Assembly: GCA_021805865.1 (NCBI GenBank)
Contig: JAJZDX010000014.1
Location: forward strand, 1 to 64,000
From: Pseudomonadota bacterium
GTDB taxonomy: Bacteria > Pseudomonadota > Gammaproteobacteria > Steroidobacterales > Steroidobacteraceae
Direction: 5' to 3'
DNA length: 64,000 nucleotides
In this document: piece by piece, positions 30,514-39,001 of the stretch
Layout of the letters: every line of letters starts with the position of its first letter
Numbering within the stretch: the stretch's first letter is position 1
Notes under the pieces: generated by a model
The model's database searches: none
What the model was told of the DNA's origin: nothing
The model's input: the letters and a program-made list of their open reading frames with translations, nothing else
Program-made: the position numbers and the translations under genes

Positions 30514-31410
30514 TCATCGCGAGGGATTTCGTACGCTATACCCGCGCGCATTCAGACACGCGGTCAACGCGCGCCGATAGTCCTTTCGCGAGGCCGGGGA
30601 GGCGTGCGCGTCCTGAGCCGGATTGATCGGATTGAAGCCGCTCTGGGACACGGCCCACTCGTTGCAGGCATACTGATCGTTGGCCGTCTGCTGCTTGCCT
30701 TGGCCTTTGCGCGGGATGACCTGCAGACTGAGCACGCCGGTGCCCTGGCCCGCCTCCCCGGTGGAGCCCGCCGCACTGGCCGAGGTGGGTGCGCGCGCCG
30801 CGACCGGCGGCGGATCAGCCACGACGTAGCCGCCGTAGGACGGACTCCAGAGGTAGTAGACCCGATTGACGTAGTAGTACGGGACATTGCCGAACCAGAT
30901 CGTGATGGCCCCGTAGGGCACGGCCGGCAGCATCCACGGATAATTCCAGTCATAGTTGACCGGCGGCCAGTACGTCCCGTCCCAATCTCCGCCGACCCAC
31001 ATCCCGCCCGTCCAATTGCGATCGTCCCAACCGCCGCGCCAGCGGCCATCCCAATTGTCCCCGCGCCAATGATCGCCAGGCCAGTCGCCTGTGCGCCAAT
31101 GACCCTCACCACCACCGTGCCAATTCCCATGTGGCCGGAATCCCGCATGCCAGCGCCCCCCCTCCCGGGGTGCGCCGTGCCAGCGGTTCCCCTCCCGGGG
31201 TGCGCCGTGCCAGCGGTCCCCGCCCCAGGCACGGACCGGCCCATGTCCGCCGGCAAACCCGCGCTGCGGGGGATGGGCGGGAAAATGCCCACCGAAATGC
31301 ACCGCGTGCGGCGGGTCCGCGGCGGCGACCGAAGGCAGCACGCACCCAAGACACGCCGAGGCGGCGAGCACGATGAGCGATCGCACTCTGCATGGCCCTG
31401 TTCTTGACAC
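30514..31410 (-). CDS. Exported Trp/Gly/His-rich repeat protein, DUF6515-like
   Basis: A 298-aa protein. GTG 31410 is chosen because GGAGG sits 5 nt before it. Signal peptide: VRSLIVLAASACLGCVLPSV. A repetitive, aromatic-rich region follows (RWHGAPREG in tandem; WRTGDWPGDHWRGDNWDGRW). A small core domain reads VPYGAITIWFGNVPYYYVNR, then VYYLWSPSYGGYVVADPPP, and the C-terminal domain DQYACNEWAVSQSGFNP then YRRALTACLNARGYSV carries two Cys. The core resembles DUF6515 proteins, a type common in soil and freshwater proteobacteria. The likely location is the outer membrane or periplasm; function unknown. Confidence 0.75.
   Translation of the reverse strand: MSRTGPCRVRSLIVLAASACLGCVLPSVAAADPPHAVHFGGHFPAHPPQRGFAGGHGPVRAWGGDRWHGAPREGNRWHGAPREGGRWHAGFRPHGNWHGGGEGHWRTGDWPGDHWRGDNWDGRWRGGWDDRNWTGGMWVGGDWDGTYWPPVNYDWNYPWMLPAVPYGAITIWFGNVPYYYVNRVYYLWSPSYGGYVVADPPPVAARAPTSASAAGSTGEAGQGTGVLSLQVIPRKGQGKQQTANDQYACNEWAVSQSGFNPINPAQDAHASPASRKDYRRALTACLNARGYSVRNPSR
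31151..31228. repeat. 30-bp tandem repeat inside the exported protein gene
   Basis: Two complete 30-bp copies (31151-31180 and 31181-31210, sharing CCTCCCGGGGTGCGCCGTGC) followed by a partial third. They encode RWHGAPREG-type units. Such repeats can change copy number by slippage, and 30 bp keeps the frame. Confidence 0.75.
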
Positions 31411-31464
31411 GGTGTCCTCCTGCAAGCGGCTCACCTCAATTGGACTGCGCAGGCCCCCTCCCGT

Positions 31465-33453
31465 TCAGGTCCCGGCGAGCCCGCCAAGGGCCTCTTGGAG
31501 CGGCCCGAGCCATGGCTCGAAACGCCGCCACTGCTCGAGCCCCTCGGTATTGATCGGCCTGCGCACCTGCTCGGAGCTCGCAGTGTGCACCCGGCGCGGG
31601 GTCTTGTGGAACTCCAGGCACCCGGGCTCGAAGGGCAGCCCGCAGAACTCGAGGATCCGGCGTACCTGCGGCTCGAAATCCTCCACCAGCTCCTCGTGCT
31701 GCACGCGCAGCACCGCTCCGGGCAGCACCCTGTCCCAGTGCGCCATGAGCTGCACATAGGTACGGTAGTAGCGTGCGATGTCCTCGAAGGAGTACGTGAA
31801 CTGCTGCCCCGAGGCAAACAGCTGCTTGAAGTTGCTGAAGCAGCAGGCCATGGCGCCACGGCGCGCATCGATGATGCGCGCGCCGGGCAGCATCAGGTGC
31901 ATCAGGCCGATGTGCCGGAAGTTGTTCGGCATCTTGTCGATGAAGCGCGGCTTGCCGGCGCGCCGGTAGAGGCGCGTATCGGTGAGATACCGCTCCCCGA
32001 AGCCGGCGAAATCCTCGCGCGAGAGGTCCGCCAACACGCCCGGGTAGCGCGAGTCATCCTCGCCGCCGCGGCCCCGCAGCTGCTGCACCAGGCGCGGGAT
32101 GTCGGACAGCTCCATCGTGCCCTCCACCTGGGAGTGCGAGGCGAGGATCTGCTCGATGAGCGTCGAGCCGGCCCGCGGCAGCCCCACGATGAAAATCGGC
32201 GCCTCGCTCGGACAGCCCCAGCCCTCGCGCGCGGCGAAGAACTCCCGGGTGCAGACCTCGGTCTGCAGCGCCGTGTTGCGCTCGGTGAACTCCGGCCGGT
32301 AACGGCACTCGCCCTTCTTCAGTACATTGCCGCGCTCGTAATACGCGAAGGACTCGGCGTACTGTCCACGGTCCTCCAAGGCCTTGCCGAGCGCGAAGCA
32401 CAGATGGAACCGATCGGCGAGCGCCACTCTGGGCGCGGCCTCGGCCCGGCGCATCCGCTCGATCTCCTCGTCCTGGAAGCGGTAGGTCTTCAGATTCGCA
32501 AGACTCCAGTACGCGTCCCCATAGCCGGGCCTCACGCTCGCGGCGCGGTGATACGCCTCGATCGCCTCCTGCTGGCGGCCGAGGGTCTTGAGCGTGTGCG
32601 CAATCGAGAGTTGCAGCTCGGGGTGATCCGGCGTCTCGCGCAGCAGATCCCCGTAGAGCGCGAGCGCCTGCTCGCACTCCCCGAGCTCGGTCGAGATCGT
32701 CGCCTGCGCCGTGCGATAGGCGCGGTTGTCGGGCTCGGCCTCGAGCAGGAGTCGGATCTGCTCGCGCGCCTGGCGGTGCCTGTGCCGCTGCAGCAGCACC
32801 TGGGCGTAGTCGAAGCGTGCCCCCTGGTAGTGCGGCTCCATCTCCAGCACGCCCTCGAGCAGCAGCTCGGCATCATCGAGCACGTCGAGCTTCATGCCGA
32901 TCTGCGCCAGCAGCCGCATGCCCTCGATGTGATCGCCATGGGTTATCAGATACTGGCGCACCAGCTTTTCCGCAGCATCGATCTCGCCGTCGGCGAACAT
33001 GCTGCGGGCTGTGACGATAGCGACGGGGAGCGAGGCGAGCTTGGCGACGTGCGCGCCGGCATTGGCCGCATCCGCCTGCCGACCCGTCATCCGGTAGAGC
33101 GCCTCGAGCGCCTTCCAGCTCCCCGGCAATGCCGGATTGAGCCTCACCGCGTGCTCGAACGCCTCGATGGCGCTTTGCGCCTGGCGCTGCATGACCTGGC
33201 AGTGGCCCCTCTCCTGATACAGCCGCGAATACTCCGGAGAGAGCCCCTCCAGGCGCTCGAGCGTCGCGAGCGACTCGGCGAGGCGCCCCTGAAACCGCTG
33301 CGCCACCGCCAGCATGTACAGCCCGTCGCGATCCTCCGGGGTCGCGGCGAGCAACGTCTCGGCCTGCCGCTGCGCCTCGGCGAACTGACCGCGATCCAGG
33401 CATTCGCGCACTCGCGCGGTCGGCTGCGCCATGGCGGCGCTGTCTGCTTGCAT
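31465..33453 (-). CDS. TPR-repeat sulfotransferase
   Basis: A 662-aa protein. Residues ~10-350 are tetratricopeptide repeats (LYMLAVAQRFQGRLAESLAT; SIAHTLKTLGRQQEAIEAYH). Residues ~420-650 form a sulfotransferase domain with the PAPS 5'-phosphosulfate loop IFIVGLPRAGSTLIEQILAS, FIDKMPNNFRHIGLMHLMLP, ARIIDARRGAMACCFSNFKQ, and SEQVRRPINTEGLEQWRRF near the end. The start is ATG 33453 (GGGGGAT upstream). TPR-sulfotransferases transfer sulfate to proteins or other acceptors; the target is unknown. It is intact, unlike the related fragment at 20 kb. Confidence 0.9.
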   Translation of the reverse strand: MQADSAAMAQPTARVRECLDRGQFAEAQRQAETLLAATPEDRDGLYMLAVAQRFQGRLAESLATLERLEGLSPEYSRLYQERGHCQVMQRQAQSAIEAFEHAVRLNPALPGSWKALEALYRMTGRQADAANAGAHVAKLASLPVAIVTARSMFADGEIDAAEKLVRQYLITHGDHIEGMRLLAQIGMKLDVLDDAELLLEGVLEMEPHYQGARFDYAQVLLQRHRHRQAREQIRLLLEAEPDNRAYRTAQATISTELGECEQALALYGDLLRETPDHPELQLSIAHTLKTLGRQQEAIEAYHRAASVRPGYGDAYWSLANLKTYRFQDEEIERMRRAEAAPRVALADRFHLCFALGKALEDRGQYAESFAYYERGNVLKKGECRYRPEFTERNTALQTEVCTREFFAAREGWGCPSEAPIFIVGLPRAGSTLIEQILASHSQVEGTMELSDIPRLVQQLRGRGGEDDSRYPGVLADLSREDFAGFGERYLTDTRLYRRAGKPRFIDKMPNNFRHIGLMHLMLPGARIIDARRGAMACCFSNFKQLFASGQQFTYSFEDIARYYRTYVQLMAHWDRVLPGAVLRVQHEELVEDFEPQVRRILEFCGLPFEPGCLEFHKTPRRVHTASSEQVRRPINTEGLEQWRRFEPWLGPLQEALGGLAGT

Positions 33454-33596
33454 CGATCCCCCGGGGGATGGGCCCCTTGTCGCTTCAGTCCGTGATCTTA
33501 TCGCAACTGCACGCGAATCCGGCCATCGCGCCAGTCGGCGGCGCACAACCGGCTGTCGCGATTCTGCAAATCCTCAGGCAATCAACGCCGTTCGGC

Positions 33597-34910
33597 TCAG
33601 GCGGCCGGCAGCACGATGCCGACCGCCTCGCCAAAGCCGATGTGGACGAAGCCCGGCCGCGCGCACCGGCCCTTGAGAATCACCCGGTCGCCGTCGGCAA
33701 GGAACGTGCGCATCTCGCCGTCGGCAAGCCCAAGAGGCTGCCGGCCGCCTGCGGTCAGCTCGAGGAGCGAGCCGGCCTCCCCGCTCAAGGGACCTGACTG
33801 GGTGCCGCTGCCCAAGAGGTCCCCGGGCCGCAGATTGCAGCCGTTCGCGGTGTGATGCGCCACCATCTGCGCGATCGACCAGTAGCTGTGACGGAAATTG
33901 GCGCAAGAGAGCCGCTCAGGCGCAGCACCGCGAGCGCGCATGCGGGCTGTCTCGAGCCACGCCGTCAGCTCAAGATCGACGGCACCGGCTGAGCGCATCT
34001 CGGCGCCATCGAGATAGGGCAGTGGTTGCGGATCGGCATCCGGACGGTGCCAGGGCGAGCGAAACGGCGCCAGCGCCTCGAGCGTCACCACCCAGGGGGA
34101 TATCGTGGTGGCAAAATTCTTGGCGAGAAAAGGGCCCAGGGGCTGATATTCCCACGCCTGCACGTCGCGGGCCGACCAGTCATTGAGCAGGCAGAGGCCA
34201 AACACGTGCTCCTCGGCCTGATCGATCCCGATGGGCTCGCCCGCCGGGTTGCCCGTGCCGATGAATACTCCGACCTCGAGCTCGTAGTCCAGCCGCTCGG
34301 TGGGCGCAAGCCTCGGCGCCTCGGCGCCCTGGGCCTTGAGCTGTCCGTGCGGGCGGCGTACCGGCTGGCCCGACACCCCGATGGAGGAGGTGCGGCCGTG
34401 GTAGGCGATGGGCACCCACTTGTAGTTCGCCAGCAGCGGCTGATCGGGGCGGAACAGCCGCCCGACGGCGGTGGCGTGGTGGATGGAGGTGTAGAAATCG
34501 GTGTAGTCGCCGATCCGTGCCGGCAGGGCGAGCTCCACGCCCGATTGCGGCACGAGCGCCTGCGCCGCTCGATCCGCGTGCGCCGCCCCGGCCCGCAGCA
34601 CCTGCGAGAGCCCCTGGCGCAAGGCGCCCCAGGCCCCGCGGCCAAGCGCCATGAGACCGTTCAACGCCGGCTGCGCGCAGGCCGAAAGCGCCTGCTGCGC
34701 CTGCCCCTCGAGCGGATGCAGTGCGGCGAGCGCGGCGAGGTCGAGCACCTGCTCACCGATCGCCACGCCGCAGCGAAACGGCTCGCGGACGCCTGCGCGG
34801 CGGAACACCGCAAACGGCAGGTTCTGGATGGGAAAATCCCCTGCCGGCCGGTTGGCCGACTCCACCCAGCTCTTGAGCGCAGGATCGTGCGTCTGATCGA
34901 TGGCGCGCAT
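33597..34910 (-). CDS. fahA: Fumarylacetoacetase
   Basis: A 437-aa fumarylacetoacetate hydrolase, typical length. Fold marks: ARIGDYTDFYTSIHHATAVG, LANYKWVPIAYHGRTSSIGV, RLDYELEVGVFIGTGNPAGE (Glu ligands), FGLCLLNDWSARDVQAWEYQ (Asp ligand), PLGPFLAKNFATTISPWV and GDLLGSGTQSGP. It hydrolyses fumarylacetoacetate to fumarate and acetoacetate, the last step of tyrosine/homogentisate breakdown. ATG 34910 has GAGAGG at good spacing; an upstream ATG at 34919 abuts the ribosome site. It follows hmgA directly in one operon. Confidence 0.95.
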   Translation of the reverse strand: MRAIDQTHDPALKSWVESANRPAGDFPIQNLPFAVFRRAGVREPFRCGVAIGEQVLDLAALAALHPLEGQAQQALSACAQPALNGLMALGRGAWGALRQGLSQVLRAGAAHADRAAQALVPQSGVELALPARIGDYTDFYTSIHHATAVGRLFRPDQPLLANYKWVPIAYHGRTSSIGVSGQPVRRPHGQLKAQGAEAPRLAPTERLDYELEVGVFIGTGNPAGEPIGIDQAEEHVFGLCLLNDWSARDVQAWEYQPLGPFLAKNFATTISPWVVTLEALAPFRSPWHRPDADPQPLPYLDGAEMRSAGAVDLELTAWLETARMRARGAAPERLSCANFRHSYWSIAQMVAHHTANGCNLRPGDLLGSGTQSGPLSGEAGSLLELTAGGRQPLGLADGEMRTFLADGDRVILKGRCARPGFVHIGFGEAVGIVLPAA

Positions 34911-34928
34911 CAGGATCATCCTCTCAAG

Positions 34929-36257
34929 TCAGGGCTGCGCCGCATGGGGCGTGAAGCGCTTGGCGAGCCCCCGCCAGCAGCGCGTGTAGTCGGCCTGGCG
35001 CTGCGGCAGCTCGAGCGCGCGCAGTGTCGGGCGGATGAGAGTGCGGGTCTCGAACATGAAGGCCATCGTGTCGGTGATCTGCTGCGGCACCCGCGTGTCG
35101 GCGCGGCTCGCGCGCTCGAAGGTCGCCGCGTCGGGCCCATGGCCGATCATGCAGTTGTGCAGCGACGCCCCGCCCGGCTCGAAGCCGCTCGCCTTGGCGT
35201 CATAGGCCCCATGGATCAGGCCCATGAACTCGCTGGCGATGTTGCGATGGAACCAGGGAGGACGGAACGTGTCCTGCGAGAGCAGCCAGCGCGGCGGGAA
35301 GATCACGAAGTCGACGCTGTCGACCCCCGGGGTATCGCTCACCGAGTGCAGCACGAGGAAGATCGAGGGATCGGGATGGTCGTAGCTGATCGAGCCCATG
35401 GCGTTGAACCGGCGCAGGTCATATTTGCACGGCGCGTGGTTGCCGTGCCAGGCCACCACATCGAGCGGCGAGTGATCGAGCGGGGCCGACCACAGCTCGC
35501 CGCCGAGCTTCGCCACCAGCTCCATCTCCCCGTCCCGGTCCTCGTACCAGGCCACCGGCGTCTGGAAGTCGCGCGGGTTGGCGAGGCCGTTGGAGCCGAT
35601 GGGCCCGAGGTCCGGAAGCTTAAATGGCGCGCCGAAGTTCTCGCAGACGTAGCCCCTCGCCTGCCCGTCGGGCAGCTCCACGCAAAAGCGCACCCCCCGC
35701 GGCACCAGCAGGATCTCCCGGGGGCCCGCTTCGAGCACACCGAGCTCGCTCGCCACGCGCAGCCGGCCGAGCTGCGGCACGATGAGCAGCTCGCCATCTG
35801 CGTCGTAGAAGAACCGGTCCCGCATGGGGCGGTTGGCCAAGTACCAATGGATGGCACAGCCGGTGTGCGCATCGCTTGAGCCGGTGCCACCGACGGTGAG
35901 CAGGCCGTCGATGAAGTCCTGCGGCTCGCTCGGCAGCGGCGGCGCGCTCCAGCGCAGCGGATCCGCCACCGCAGGCAGCTCGCCGAAGCGGCCCACCAAC
36001 CCGGGGTGCGACAAGGGCCGCAACGCGCCCTGCACGGCTGCCGGGCGGATGCGATACAGCCAGGTGCGCCGACTGGCGTGGCGGGGCGCGGTGAAGGCCG
36101 TGCCCGAGAGCTGCTCGGCGTACAGCCCGTACGGGCAGTGCTGGGGGGAGTTGCGTCCCTCGGGCAGTGCTGCGGGCAGCGCCTCGGTCGCGAAATGGTT
36201 GCCGAAGCCGCCGAGGTACTGCAGCGACTCGGTCCCGATTGCGGATGCGGAGCACAT
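34929..36257 (-). CDS. hmgA: Homogentisate 1,2-dioxygenase
   Basis: A 442-aa enzyme of full length. The N-terminus [20 protein letters not shown] is the family hallmark. The Fe(II) ligands lie in [20 protein letters not shown] (His near 337, Glu near 343) and [10 protein letters not shown] (His near 373). Also seen: [20 protein letters not shown] and [15 protein letters not shown]. It opens the homogentisate ring to maleylacetoacetate. GGGAG precedes the ATG. It is first in an operon with fahA and divergent from a MarR-type regulator; no maleylacetoacetate isomerase gene is adjacent. Confidence 0.96.
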   Translation of the reverse strand: MCSASAIGTESLQYLGGFGNHFATEALPAALPEGRNSPQHCPYGLYAEQLSGTAFTAPRHASRRTWLYRIRPAAVQGALRPLSHPGLVGRFGELPAVADPLRWSAPPLPSEPQDFIDGLLTVGGTGSSDAHTGCAIHWYLANRPMRDRFFYDADGELLIVPQLGRLRVASELGVLEAGPREILLVPRGVRFCVELPDGQARGYVCENFGAPFKLPDLGPIGSNGLANPRDFQTPVAWYEDRDGEMELVAKLGGELWSAPLDHSPLDVVAWHGNHAPCKYDLRRFNAMGSISYDHPDPSIFLVLHSVSDTPGVDSVDFVIFPPRWLLSQDTFRPPWFHRNIASEFMGLIHGAYDAKASGFEPGGASLHNCMIGHGPDAATFERASRADTRVPQQITDTMAFMFETRTLIRPTLRALELPQRQADYTRCWRGLAKRFTPHAAQP

Positions 36258-36278
36258 GGCGAACTCCCGGTATGCTTT

Positions 36279-36302
36279 GTACTATGATGACACAAGTAGT
36301 TG
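36279..36302. promoter_or_regulatory. Possible operator between hmgA and the MarR gene
   Basis: ACTA-N12-TAGT within GTACTATGATGACACAAG forms a dyad in the 73-bp divergent intergenic region, the only AT-rich part. MarR regulators often bind such a site to control both directions. This is positional inference. Confidence 0.45.
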
Positions 36303-36330
36303 CACTCGCAACCGTAAGGGAGCCCGCTCC

Positions 36331-36795
36331 GTGAATGGCCGCCCCGAACTCGAGCCGTCGCTCGAGCTTTGCACCTTCGTCCCCTTCCGCCTGAACCGCC
36401 TGGCGACCGGCGTCAGCCAGTACCTTGCGGCGATTTACCAGGGCCGCTTCGGGCTGGACATCCCGCAATGGCGCGTCATGGCCACCGTGGGCGGGCGAGC
36501 CTGCACCGCGCAATACATCGCCGCCAGCACGCGCATGCACAAGACCCGCGTCAGCCGGGCGATCGCGGAGCTCGAGGCCCGGGACCTCATCGAGCGCGCC
36601 GCCAACGAGCAGGACCGGCGGGAAAGGGAGGTGCACCTCACCAAGGCGGGCCGGCGCATGTACACCGAGCTGGTGCCGCTCGCGCTCGAGCGGGAGCGCA
36701 CGCTGTTGACCTGCCTCACGCCGGGGCAGCTGCAGGGCTTTCTCGAGGGGCTGCACGGACTGGAACGGTTCCTGCGCCTGGAGGATCAGCCGTGA
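36331..36795 (+). CDS. MarR-family transcriptional regulator, probable regulator of homogentisate catabolism
   Basis: A 154-aa MarR protein. GTG 36331 is chosen: AAGGGAG lies upstream and the family core begins here (CTFVPFRLNRLATGVSQYLA). The helix-turn-helix is CTAQYIAASTRMHKTRVSRA, then IAELEARDLIERAA, and the wing NEQDRREREVHLTKAGRRMY. Its position facing hmgA-fahA suggests it controls that operon, perhaps sensing homogentisate. Its stop overlaps the GTG of the next gene (GTGA), tying its expression to an exported protein of unknown role. Confidence 0.88.
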   Translation: MNGRPELEPSLELCTFVPFRLNRLATGVSQYLAAIYQGRFGLDIPQWRVMATVGGRACTAQYIAASTRMHKTRVSRAIAELEARDLIERAANEQDRREREVHLTKAGRRMYTELVPLALERERTLLTCLTPGQLQGFLEGLHGLERFLRLEDQP

Positions 36796-37313
36796 ATGCT
36801 CGAGCCCCTCGGCCCCTGAGCACCCTGGCTTGGCTCCTGCTCGCCGCCTGGGTGGCCTTTCCGGGCCGGGTCCGCGCGGCGGGCGGCGCCCGGGCGGTAC
36901 AGGTGGCGAGCTCCGCGCAGCTGGTTCTCGATGCCGAGGCGCATCCGGGCGAGCTCGTGCTGTGGATCACCCGCACGCGCAATCACACGCCGGTCACGGG
37001 CGCGGGCAACGTGATGGTCACGCTGAACGGCCACGCCGTCAAGGTTTCAGCGAAGAAGAGCGACTATGTCATCTCTACGGATGGCATGCACGGAGGCAAG
37101 CAATCGATCGCGGTCATCGTGGCCCACAACGGCATCCGGGAGCTGCTCACCGGCGCCGTGACGCTGCCGAACACCCCCAGCATGCTCGCAACGCTCCAGA
37201 AGCACTCCACCTGGGCCTGGTGGGTGCTCAACATCGGGGTGCTGCTGCTCGCCTTCCGGATGATCTCGCGCAGAAAAAAAGACCCCGTGAAGCCGCCCAA
37301 GGACCCCGGATGA
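36792..37313 (+). CDS. Exported protein anchored by a C-terminal membrane segment
   Basis: A 173-aa protein beginning at GTG 36792, overlapping the MarR stop by 4 nt. It has a signal peptide (STLAWLLLAAWVAFPGRVRA), a beta-rich domain (LVLDAEAHPGELVLWITRTR; VMVTLNGHAVKVSAKK; DYVISTDGMHGGKQSIAVIV) and a C-terminal helix (AWWVLNIGVLLLAFRMI) with a positive tail. That makes it a periplasmic domain with one anchor. The domain resembles small immunoglobulin-like or copper-resistance-type beta folds only vaguely. Its link to homogentisate catabolism is unclear. Confidence 0.65.
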   Translation: MNARAPRPLSTLAWLLLAAWVAFPGRVRAAGGARAVQVASSAQLVLDAEAHPGELVLWITRTRNHTPVTGAGNVMVTLNGHAVKVSAKKSDYVISTDGMHGGKQSIAVIVAHNGIRELLTGAVTLPNTPSMLATLQKHSTWAWWVLNIGVLLLAFRMISRRKKDPVKPPKDPG

Positions 37314-37360
37314 AACGTCGAGGCGAGCGGCAGCCCCCGCGGTGAGGCGGTCGGTCCCGC

Positions 37361-38794
37361 CTACCGGTAGCTGATGCGGAAGGAGCCCCAGTGCCGGCCG
37401 CGGACCCGGATGGGCGCCGACAGATCCTTCATCAGCACGAATTGGCCGCCTCCCATGTCGCGCCGGTAGATCTGCAGCAGGAACGGCCGGGTGCTGCGCG
37501 CGATCTTCTGCACGGCACGGTCGTTGAAGATGCGCCGGTTGCGGCAATGCGCCGCGTTCCAGACCGGGTCCTTTCCCTGGGGCTGGTGGTATTCGGGGTT
37601 GTGGGTCGGAAGATAGCCGCCCTTGGCCCAGGCGACCGAGAACACGATCCGCGGATCGGTGCGCTGCACCGGGTCCTGCAGGGGTGGCAGCACGCGGTCG
37701 GTGAATTCGACATAGTCCGTCAGGAACTGCTGGGGATTGGTGCCGCGGATCGGCCGGTACCGCTCATCGAAAAGCTGCGCCTCGGTGATCTCCCCGTGCG
37801 CAACCGCGGCCTCGAACACCTGCTCGATGCGCTTCGCGGTCTGCAGCCCAAGCCGGATGATCGGCGTGTCCGCCGTCTCGATCCCGCTCTCGGCGATGAG
37901 CTCGATCAGGCCCTCGCTGAGATCGAGCAGCTCCTCGACCCGCTTGTCGGCCTGCGCAAGGTTGGCCGAGGAGAGCTGCACGCCCTCGGCAAGCCCCCCC
38001 AGCTCGGTAAGCGTCGCGTTGCAGGCCTCGAGATTGGACGAGGTCGATTGCGCGATGCCATCGATCTCCCGGCTCACCATCTGGAACGCCTCGTGCGCAC
38101 GGCTCACCACTCCCTGCACCCGCTCGGCGCCGTGACCGGCGTGACCGGCAAGCCGGTTCGCCTCCCCGCTCTCGCGGATCAGGCCCTCGATCTGCTCGGT
38201 CAGCGAGCGCACTGTGCTCGTGATCCGGTCCGTCGCGGTACGGGTCTCCTCGGCGAGATTCTTGACCTCCCCCGCCACCACGGCAAAGCCGCGCCCCGCC
38301 TCCCCCGCCCGCGCCGCCTCGATGCCCGCGTTGAGCGAGAGCAGCCGGGTCTGCTTGGCGATCGTCTGGATGGAGCCGGCCACGGAGGTGATTTCCTTGA
38401 GCACGGAGGCGAAGGACGCCAGCCGCTCCTCGATCCGCCCGACCGCCGCCGTGAGCTGCCCGATCGACTCGAGCGCCGCCCCGAGGAGGCTGCGCGACTC
38501 GGAGATTTCTCCTCCGGCGGCGCCAGCGGCCTTCTGGACCTCGTGGGCGGCGTGATCGATCGATCGGTTGCCCGAGACCATGGTCTCGGTCGTCTGGTGA
38601 AGCTCTTCGAACTGGGCCGCCTGGCCCGAGACGCGTGTGGCAAGCTCCTCGAGATTGCCGGCGATGTCACCGACCTCGACGCCGAGGGAACCGACGCGTC
38701 TGGAAAGCTCGGCCACCAGATGCTGCCCCTGCTCTGCGGTGGAGACGCCACGCTCAGACACCGCCGGGGCTGCCTCGCAGGGCTGCTCGGGCAT
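37361..38794 (-). CDS. Soluble methyl-accepting chemotaxis protein
   Basis: A 477-aa chemoreceptor with no membrane segment. A long coiled-coil region (~10-300) carries the signalling hairpin [20 protein letters not shown], then [17 protein letters not shown]. The C-terminal ~150 residues form a separate sensory-like domain ([60 protein letters not shown]), a Cache/PAS-like C-terminal domain seen in some soluble MCPs. Ligand unknown. ATG 38794 follows GAGGTGA; a GTG at 38806 is an alternative. It is downstream of the nuo operon end on the same strand. Confidence 0.85.
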   Translation of the reverse strand: MPEQPCEAAPAVSERGVSTAEQGQHLVAELSRRVGSLGVEVGDIAGNLEELATRVSGQAAQFEELHQTTETMVSGNRSIDHAAHEVQKAAGAAGGEISESRSLLGAALESIGQLTAAVGRIEERLASFASVLKEITSVAGSIQTIAKQTRLLSLNAGIEAARAGEAGRGFAVVAGEVKNLAEETRTATDRITSTVRSLTEQIEGLIRESGEANRLAGHAGHGAERVQGVVSRAHEAFQMVSREIDGIAQSTSSNLEACNATLTELGGLAEGVQLSSANLAQADKRVEELLDLSEGLIELIAESGIETADTPIIRLGLQTAKRIEQVFEAAVAHGEITEAQLFDERYRPIRGTNPQQFLTDYVEFTDRVLPPLQDPVQRTDPRIVFSVAWAKGGYLPTHNPEYHQPQGKDPVWNAAHCRNRRIFNDRAVQKIARSTRPFLLQIYRRDMGGGQFVLMKDLSAPIRVRGRHWGSFRISYR

Positions 38795-39001
38795 GATCAA
38801 GCTCACCTCGAATCAGGTTAAGTCCGGCAGCCTCCGCGCAATCGAAAGCCGACCCGACCATCGAGCGGAATTATGGGCCCGGCGAATGAAGTCCGGGGCC
38901 GCTTCCGAGCGCGAGAGCGGGTACGGCGCCTCTGTGTTCAATCCGCGAGACAGGGCCGCCGTGCGGCCCGCGCAAGCTCCGTCCTCGGGACCCGCGCTCT
39001 C

